Assembly: GCF_004342665.1 (NCBI RefSeq)
Contig: NZ_SMBY01000001.1
Coordinates: 408,945 to 472,944, forward strand
Length of the DNA: 64,000 nucleotides
DNA from: Samsonia erythrinae
GTDB lineage: Bacteria > Pseudomonadota > Gammaproteobacteria > Enterobacterales > Enterobacteriaceae
Direction: 5' to 3'
How positions within the stretch are numbered: position 1 is the stretch's first letter; the number at the start of each line of letters is the position of its first letter. Positions 59,492-64,000 of the stretch are shown here, piece after piece. A program made the position numbers and the translations under genes. The notes beneath the pieces were generated by a model. That model worked only from the letters and a program-made list of their open reading frames with translations, did no database searches and had not been told where the DNA came from.

Positions 59492-60625
59492 GTGCTAAAG
59501 GCAACCGAACAAAACGATAAGCTGAAACGTGCCGTTATCATCTCGGCTGTTTTGCACATCATACTGATTGCTTTGCTGCTCTGGAGTTCGTTCACGCAAA
59601 CGATGGATGTCAGCGGGGGCGGTGGCGGCTCATCAATTGATGCTGTCATGGTTGATCCGAGCGCCGTGGTGGAGCAATACAATCGTCAACAACAGCAGCA
59701 GACAGAGGCTAAGCGCGCGGAACAGCTGCGTAAAAAGCAGGCTGAGCAGCAGGCTGAAGAGTTGCAGCAAAAGCAGGCTGCTGAGCAGCAGCGTCTGAAA
59801 GAGCTGGAAAAAGAGCGTCTGCAAGCGCAGGAAGAGGCAAAAAAACAGGCTCAGGAGCAGGCTGAGCAGCGTAAACAGGCGGAAGCGGCCGCTCAGCAGG
59901 CAAAAGAGCAGCAAAAACAAGCCGAAGCCGCGGCGGCGAAAGCCAAAGCAGAGGCTGAACAGCAGGCAAAAGCGGCGGCGGATGCCCGTAAGAAAGCGGA
60001 AGAAGAAGCGAAGAAACAGGCTGCTGCTGCGGCGAAGAAGCAGGCGGAAGAAGAAGCAAAAGCTAAAGCCGCTGAAGCAGCGAAGAAGAAAGCAGAAGAC
60101 GCGGCTAAAGCGGAAGCGGCAAAAGCGGCTGAGCAGGCAAAACAAAAAGCTGCGGCGGAGGCCGCGAAAAAAGCGGAGGCTGCCGCGGCTGCCAAGAAAG
60201 CCGCTGATGAAAAGAAGAAAGCGGCGGCGGAAGCAGCCAAACAGGAAAGTACCGTCGATGATTTGCTGGGCGGATTGGCGTCATCGAAAAATGCGCCAAA
60301 ATCTGGCGGTGGCGCGCCGGCGGGAACCGGTAATAATAAGAAGAGCGGCGCATCTGGCGCGGCTCTTGACAGTTATGGTAGCCAGGTGCGCGCCGCGATC
60401 CAGAATAAATTTTATGACTGGCAGCTCTATAAAGGGCGCACTTGTACATTACGAATTAAACTTGCTCCAGATGGCTTACTAATTAATGTGACTGCTGAAG
60501 GCGGCGATCCGGCGCTTTGTCAGGCGGCTATCGCAGCGGCGAAACAGGCCAGAATACCGAAGCCACCAAGCGCAGATGTTTATGAGGCTTTCAAAAATGC
60601 GCCGATAGATTTTAAACCGCAGTGA
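59492..60625 (+). CDS. tolA: Tol-Pal system protein TolA
   Basis: Trans-periplasmic link between TolQR and TolB/Pal. GTG start at 59492 gives 377 residues (E. coli 421). Domain I is a membrane helix (about 14-34) with the SAVLH motif. Domain II (about 65-255) is an Ala/Lys/Glu/Gln-rich long helix, shorter than in E. coli. Domain III (about 285-377) is globular with two Cys (GRTCTLRIKLAPDG and DPALCQAAIAA). The repetitive domain II creates long meaningless open frames on other strands. A GGAAT precedes the start. Confidence 0.96.
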   Translation: MLKATEQNDKLKRAVIISAVLHIILIALLLWSSFTQTMDVSGGGGGSSIDAVMVDPSAVVEQYNRQQQQQTEAKRAEQLRKKQAEQQAEELQQKQAAEQQRLKELEKERLQAQEEAKKQAQEQAEQRKQAEAAAQQAKEQQKQAEAAAAKAKAEAEQQAKAAADARKKAEEEAKKQAAAAAKKQAEEEAKAKAAEAAKKKAEDAAKAEAAKAAEQAKQKAAAEAAKKAEAAAAAKKAADEKKKAAAEAAKQESTVDDLLGGLASSKNAPKSGGGAPAGTGNNKKSGASGAALDSYGSQVRAAIQNKFYDWQLYKGRTCTLRIKLAPDGLLINVTAEGGDPALCQAAIAAAKQARIPKPPSADVYEAFKNAPIDFKPQ

Positions 60626-60763
60626 CCGGGCTGTTTACCCAATAGATTTAAGATTATTACGATGGTAAATAAACCAGGTTATGTTGTTTTGTTGACATTG
60701 GTTTGTTTTTGTTAAAATTCTGCTAATTTATCGCAGACTTCGCGTCTGGATAAGGGAGATGAG

Positions 60764-62056
60764 ATGAAGCAGGTACTGAAAGTTGCATTAAGTTTTTTAA
60801 TGCTGTGGGCAGCGGCGCTGCACGCGGAAGTACGCATAGAGATTACCCAAGGCGTCGACTCGGCGCGCCCGATCGGCGTCGTCCCGTTCAAGTGGGCGGG
60901 GCCGGGGGCCGCGCCGGAAGATATTGGCGGTATCGTCGGCGCGGATTTACGCAACAGCGGTAAATTCAATCCGATCGACGCGAGTCGGATGCCGCAACAG
61001 CCTACTACTGCATCTGAAGTGACGCCTGCGGCGTGGACTGCGCTGGGCATTGACGCGGTTGTCGTGGGGCAGGTTCAGCCGAGTGCCGATGGCAGCTATC
61101 TGGTTTCTTACCAGCTTGTTGATACCTCCGGCAACCCTGGGAATGTCTTGGTGCAGAATCAGTTTAAGGTGACCAAACAGTGGCTACGCTATGCGGCGCA
61201 TACCGCCAGCGATGAAGTGTTTGAAAAGCTGAGCGGCATTAAAGGAGCGTTCCGTACTCGTATCGCTTATGTTGTGCAAACTAACGGCGGACAGTTCCCT
61301 TATGAACTGCGTGTCGCGGATTATGATGGTTACAACCAGTTTGTTGTTCATCGTTCACCGCAGCCGCTGATGTCGCCAGCCTGGTCCCCGGACGGCAGCA
61401 AACTCGCCTATGTGACCTTTGAAAGCGGCCGTTCCGCGTTGGTGATCCAGACGCTGGCAAATGGCGCGATCCGCCAGGTTGCTTCCTTCCCACGTCATAA
61501 CGGTGCGCCTTCTTTCTCTCCTGATGGCAGCAAACTGGCGTTTGCGCTGTCCAAAAGCGGCAGTCTGAACCTGTATGTGATGAACCTGGGCTCGGGCCAG
61601 ATCAGTCAGGTGACTGACGGTCGTAGCAATAACACAGAACCGACCTGGTTCCCGGACAGTCAGACCTTGGCCTATACTTCAGATCAGGCGGGTCGGCCTC
61701 AGGTTTATAAAGTCAATGTCAACGGCGGCGCACCGCAGCGTCTGACCTGGGAAGGTTCTCAGAATCAGGATTCCGATGTGAGTGCCGACGGGAAATTTTT
61801 GGTTACGGTTAGCTCCAACGGTGGGGCTCAACATATTTCCAAACTGGATCTGGTAACGGGGGCCGTACAAGTATTAACGGACACGTTCCTGGACGAAACG
61901 CCAAGTATCGCACCGAATGGCACAATGGTGATCTACAGTTCCAAACAGGGGCTGGGATCCGTGCTACAGCTGGTTTCGACCGATGGACGTTTCAAAGCGC
62001 GTCTTCCGGCTACTGATGGACAGGTCAAGTTCCCTGCCTGGTCGCCGTATCTATAA
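60764..62056 (+). CDS. tolB: Tol-Pal system beta-propeller protein TolB
   Basis: Periplasmic protein, 430 residues including a ~21-residue signal peptide (cleaved after LHA). An N-terminal alpha/beta domain (to about 160) is followed by a six-bladed propeller with repeated [17 protein letters not shown] blades. It binds Pal and TolA. The 138-bp spacer after tolA contains TTGACA and TAAAAT 15 bp apart, a possible weak internal promoter. Confidence 0.97.
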   Translation: MKQVLKVALSFLMLWAAALHAEVRIEITQGVDSARPIGVVPFKWAGPGAAPEDIGGIVGADLRNSGKFNPIDASRMPQQPTTASEVTPAAWTALGIDAVVVGQVQPSADGSYLVSYQLVDTSGNPGNVLVQNQFKVTKQWLRYAAHTASDEVFEKLSGIKGAFRTRIAYVVQTNGGQFPYELRVADYDGYNQFVVHRSPQPLMSPAWSPDGSKLAYVTFESGRSALVIQTLANGAIRQVASFPRHNGAPSFSPDGSKLAFALSKSGSLNLYVMNLGSGQISQVTDGRSNNTEPTWFPDSQTLAYTSDQAGRPQVYKVNVNGGAPQRLTWEGSQNQDSDVSADGKFLVTVSSNGGAQHISKLDLVTGAVQVLTDTFLDETPSIAPNGTMVIYSSKQGLGSVLQLVSTDGRFKARLPATDGQVKFPAWSPYL

Positions 62057-62097
62057 GTACAAACATGTACAATAAACTTGTCAAAGGACATAAAGAA

Positions 62098-62610
62098 ATG
62101 CAATTTAACAAAGTGCTGAAAGGCCTGATGTTGGCTCTGCCGGTACTGGCAGTGGCCGCATGTAGCTCCAACAAGAACGCGGACAATGACCAATCTTCCA
62201 TGGGTGCTGGTGGTAATAACGGCATGATGGACGGCAGCAACATGTCTTCGTCTGAACAAGCTCGCTTGCAGATGCAGGAGTTACAACGCAATAACATCGT
62301 TTACTTCGGTCTGGATAAATACGATGTGAGCTCTGAATTTGCTCAGATGTTGGATGCACACGCTGCATTCCTGCGTAGCAACCCGTCTTACAAGGTGACT
62401 ATCGAAGGTCATGCGGATGAACGCGGTACGCCGGAATACAACATCGCATTGGGCGAGCGTCGTGCTAACGCGGTACAAATGTACCTGCAAGGCAAAGGCG
62501 TGTCTTCCGATCAGATTTCTATCGTTTCTTACGGTAAAGAAAAACCTGCCGTTCTGGGTCATGACGAAGCGGCCTATGCCAAAAACCGTCGTGCCGTTCT
62601 GGTCTATTAA
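62098..62610 (+). CDS. pal: Peptidoglycan-associated lipoprotein Pal
   Basis: Outer-membrane lipoprotein of 170 residues. The lipobox ends at Cys22 (LAVAAC), followed by a Ser/Asn/Gly-rich tether. The OmpA-like domain binds peptidoglycan ([21 protein letters not shown]). ATG 62098 ([10 protein letters not shown]) is chosen by homology and for the correct signal peptide; the frame opens 11 codons earlier. +2 residue is Ser, consistent with outer-membrane sorting. Confidence 0.97.
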   Translation: MQFNKVLKGLMLALPVLAVAACSSNKNADNDQSSMGAGGNNGMMDGSNMSSSEQARLQMQELQRNNIVYFGLDKYDVSSEFAQMLDAHAAFLRSNPSYKVTIEGHADERGTPEYNIALGERRANAVQMYLQGKGVSSDQISIVSYGKEKPAVLGHDEAAYAKNRRAVLVY

Positions 62611-62619
62611 GAGAATCGC

Positions 62620-63393
62620 ATGAGCAGTAACTTCAGACGTCACCTGTTGGGTCTGTCGTTACTGGTTGGCGTAGCGGCCCCTTGGGCCGCTACTGCCCAA
62701 GCGCCAATCAGTAATGTCGGCTCTGGCTCGGTCGAAGACCGCGTCACTCAATTGGAGCGTATCTCTAACGCTCACAGCCAGCTTTTAACTCAACTTCAAC
62801 AGCAACTCTCTGATAATCAGCGTGACATTGATAGCCTCCGCGGGCAGATTCAGGAAAGTCAGTATCAGCTCAATCAGGTTATTGAACGTCAGAAGCAGAT
62901 CTATCAACAGATCGATGGATTAACTTCGTCATCTTCTGCTGCATCGACGACAGACGGCAACCCCGCCGCGGCAGGAACGAATACCGGTGCCGCCAATACG
63001 GCGACACCGGCCAGTACGGGTGATGTGAACAGTGATTACAATGCCGCCGTCGCTCTGGTACTGGAGAAAAAACAGTATGATCAGGCGATTGGCGCATTTC
63101 AGGCGTTCGTCAAAAAGTACCCGGATTCAACGTATCAACCTAATGCCAACTACTGGCTTGGGCAGTTGAATTACAATAAAGGGAAAAAAGACGATGCCGC
63201 GTACTATTTCGCCAATGTGGTCAAGAATTACCCTAAGTCGCCCAAAAGTGCCGAAGCGCTGCTGAAGGTTGGGGTTATCATGCAGGAAAAAGGTCAGGCT
63301 GATAAGGCCAAGGCCGTTTACCAGCAGGTCGTGAAAATGTACCCCAATACGGAAAGTGCTAAGCAGGCACAAAAACGTTTATCTGCACTGTGA
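62620..63393 (+). CDS. cpoB: Cell division coordinator CpoB
   Basis: Periplasmic protein (YbgF), 257 residues. A signal peptide of about 27 residues is followed by a coiled coil (about 35-100) that trimerises. An Ala/Thr/Gly linker and TPR repeats follow (YNAAVALVLEKKQYDQAIGAF and later copies). It coordinates PBP1B activity with Tol-driven constriction. Nine bp after pal. Confidence 0.96.
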   Translation: MSSNFRRHLLGLSLLVGVAAPWAATAQAPISNVGSGSVEDRVTQLERISNAHSQLLTQLQQQLSDNQRDIDSLRGQIQESQYQLNQVIERQKQIYQQIDGLTSSSSAASTTDGNPAAAGTNTGAANTATPASTGDVNSDYNAAVALVLEKKQYDQAIGAFQAFVKKYPDSTYQPNANYWLGQLNYNKGKKDDAAYYFANVVKNYPKSPKSAEALLKVGVIMQEKGQADKAKAVYQQVVKMYPNTESAKQAQKRLSAL

Positions 63394-63406
63394 TCTCGTC
63401 TTCATT

Positions 63407-63443
63407 GGCACAAAAATTGCGCATGATGCATGATTTTTGTGCC
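63407..63443 (+). terminator. Stem-loop after cpoB
   Basis: Eleven-bp perfect arms GGCACAAAAAT and ATTTTTGTGCC with a 15-base loop that itself contains GCATGATGC. Fourteen bp past the cpoB stop. Lacks a classical U-tract outside the stem but is well placed to end the tol-pal transcript. Confidence 0.6.
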
Positions 63444-63490
63444 TGAATGTCTTAAGAGTAAGCAATCGAATGGTTTTTTTAGAAAATAGG

Positions 63491-63518
63491 TTGCGCTGAA
63501 AATTTAAATTAGTAATAT
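63491..63518 (+). promoter_or_regulatory. Promoter of the tRNA-Lys array
   Basis: TTGCGC, a 16-bp spacer and TAATAT, followed by a GC-rich GCCGCCG discriminator. Lies about 50 bp before the first tRNA-Lys. Confidence 0.65.
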
Positions 63519-63568
63519 ATGCCGCCGTTGCCAAGGCAAACAGCGAAATGCCAAAGCAGCATGAAATT

Positions 63569-63644
63569 GGGTCGTTAGCTCAGTTGGTAGAGCAGTTGAC
63601 TTTTAATCAATTGGTCGCAGGTTCGAATCCTGCACGACCCACCA
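63569..63644 (+). tRNA. tRNA-Lys (UUU), first copy
   Basis: 76 nt with encoded CCA. Starts GGGTCGTTAGCTCAGTTGG, anticodon TTT in the loop CTTTTAA. Complete cloverleaf. Corresponds to lysT of E. coli, downstream of ybgF/cpoB. Confidence 0.98.
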
Positions 63645-63687
63645 ATTTCAGAATTGATAACTGATTTGAAGCGTGAAAGAGGAGAAC

Positions 63688-63713
63688 CGATAAGGTTCGA
63701 GACGGCCCGCCAA
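63688..63713 (+). repeat. Short tRNA-3'-end-like sequence in the spacer
   Basis: GAACC-GATAA-GGTTCGAGA then CGGCCCGCCA. The GGTTCGA and terminal CCCGCCA imitate the T-arm and 3' end of a tRNA, but the rest of the cloverleaf is missing. It shares the GAACC…GGTTCGAG hairpin with the larger element at 63890. Confidence 0.45.
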
Positions 63714-63746
63714 TGTCAAGTTGAGTATCTGGTTGTTCCTTATTGC

Positions 63747-63822
63747 GGGTCGTTAGCTCAGTTGGTAGAGCAGTTGACTTTTAATCAATTGGTCGCAGGT
63801 TCGAATCCTGCACGACCCACCA
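63747..63822 (+). tRNA. tRNA-Lys (UUU), second copy
   Basis: 76 nt, identical to the first copy as far as read, anticodon TTT, encoded CCA. E. coli alternates Lys and Val tRNAs here; the second gene here is another Lys. Confidence 0.98.
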
Positions 63823-64000
63823 TTCCCGCATGATTCCACATTTAACTTAAATTCACCTGATACAGCATATTGCATGTGTCGTGTAGGTGAGAACCTGCGT
63901 TCAGGTTCGAGCCGAGCGAAGCGAGACAGCAACGCGGCAGCGTTGACCCCGAAGGGGCGAGGCCAAAGGCCGAGTTATCCTGCACGACCCACCATTCCCG
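63805..64000 (+). repeat. Duplicated tRNA-Lys 3' end with a 66-bp insert in its T-loop
   Basis: The 24 bp from 63805 (ATCCTGCACGACCCACCA plus TTCCCG) recur at 63977-64000. The second copy is preceded by AGGTTCGA (63903-63910) and a 66-bp insert (63911-63976). The T-arm sequence AGGTTCGA/ATCCTG is thus split exactly inside the T-loop. The insert holds three small hairpins: AACGC-GGCA-GCGTT, CCCC-GAA-GGGG and GGCC-AAA-GGCC. The 5' half of the tRNA is absent. The repeat runs to the window end, so its full period is unknown. Confidence 0.7.

Noticed and set aside
59633..60240. Long Phe/Leu/Ala/Ser-rich frames antisense to tolA
   Set aside because: They arise from the Ala/Lys/Gln repeats of TolA domain II read on the other strand; low-complexity composition only.

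Overview
The window is a stretch of enterobacterial core chromosome. Gene order closely follows the Escherichia coli leuS-to-tol-pal interval: (lptE)-leuS-ybeL-gltLKJI-lnt-corC-ybeY-ybeZ-miaB-ubiF-tRNA cluster-asnB-nagCAB-nagE-glnS-fur-fldA-ybfE-ybfF-seqA-pgm-ybfA-ybgA-phr-ybgI-pxpBCA-nei-gltA-sdhCDAB-sucABCD-cydABX-ybgE-ybgC-tolQRAB-pal-cpoB-tRNA-Lys. Several traits point away from E. coli itself and towards the Pectobacteriaceae (Dickeya, Brenneria, Musicola or Pectobacterium type). These are the absence of nagD, chiPQ, rihA and kdp from their E. coli positions, a Tar-like chemoreceptor placed between fldA and ybfE, a DUF523-DUF1722 YbgA, a NagE without a IIA domain, and a soft-rot-type palindromic repeat. 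The genus cannot be settled from this window.

Layout. 1-13,130 is almost all minus strand: leucyl-tRNA synthetase, the glutamate/aspartate ABC transporter, and the lnt-corC-ybeY-ybeZ-miaB block (lipoprotein acylation, Mg/Co tolerance, rRNA and tRNA maturation). 13,484-15,473 holds ubiF and a six-gene minus-strand tRNA operon (Met-Leu-Gln-Gln-Met-Gln) with a clear promoter and terminator. 15,600-22,720 carries asnB and the divergent nagBAC/nagE amino-sugar genes. 22,800-32,470 holds glnS, fur, fldA, seqA and pgm, with the chemoreceptor insertion at 25,855-28,413. 32,500-35,420 is the most accessory part: a half-size EamA protein, ybfA, an unrecognised AT-rich 290-codon gene, and a transposase scrap. 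35,421-42,063 holds ybgA-phr, the 5-oxoprolinase genes and nei. 42,198-53,940 encodes TCA-cycle enzymes. 54,624-57,768 encodes the cytochrome bd oxidase. 57,902-63,393 is the Tol-Pal envelope system. The end is a tRNA-Lys array containing tRNA-derived repeats.

How the genes work together. Citrate synthase, succinate dehydrogenase, 2-oxoglutarate dehydrogenase and succinyl-CoA synthetase form consecutive TCA steps feeding quinol to cytochrome bd. NagE, NagA and NagB import N-acetylglucosamine and convert it to fructose-6-phosphate under NagC. TolQRAB, Pal and CpoB constrict the outer membrane during division. No complete mobile element, CRISPR array, prophage or secretion system is visible. 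The points most worth a second look are the tRNA-Lys 3'-end repeat whose T-loop is split by a 66-bp multi-hairpin insert at the right edge, the orphan gene at 33,896-34,768 with its IS5-like relic, and the sigma-28-driven chemoreceptor.
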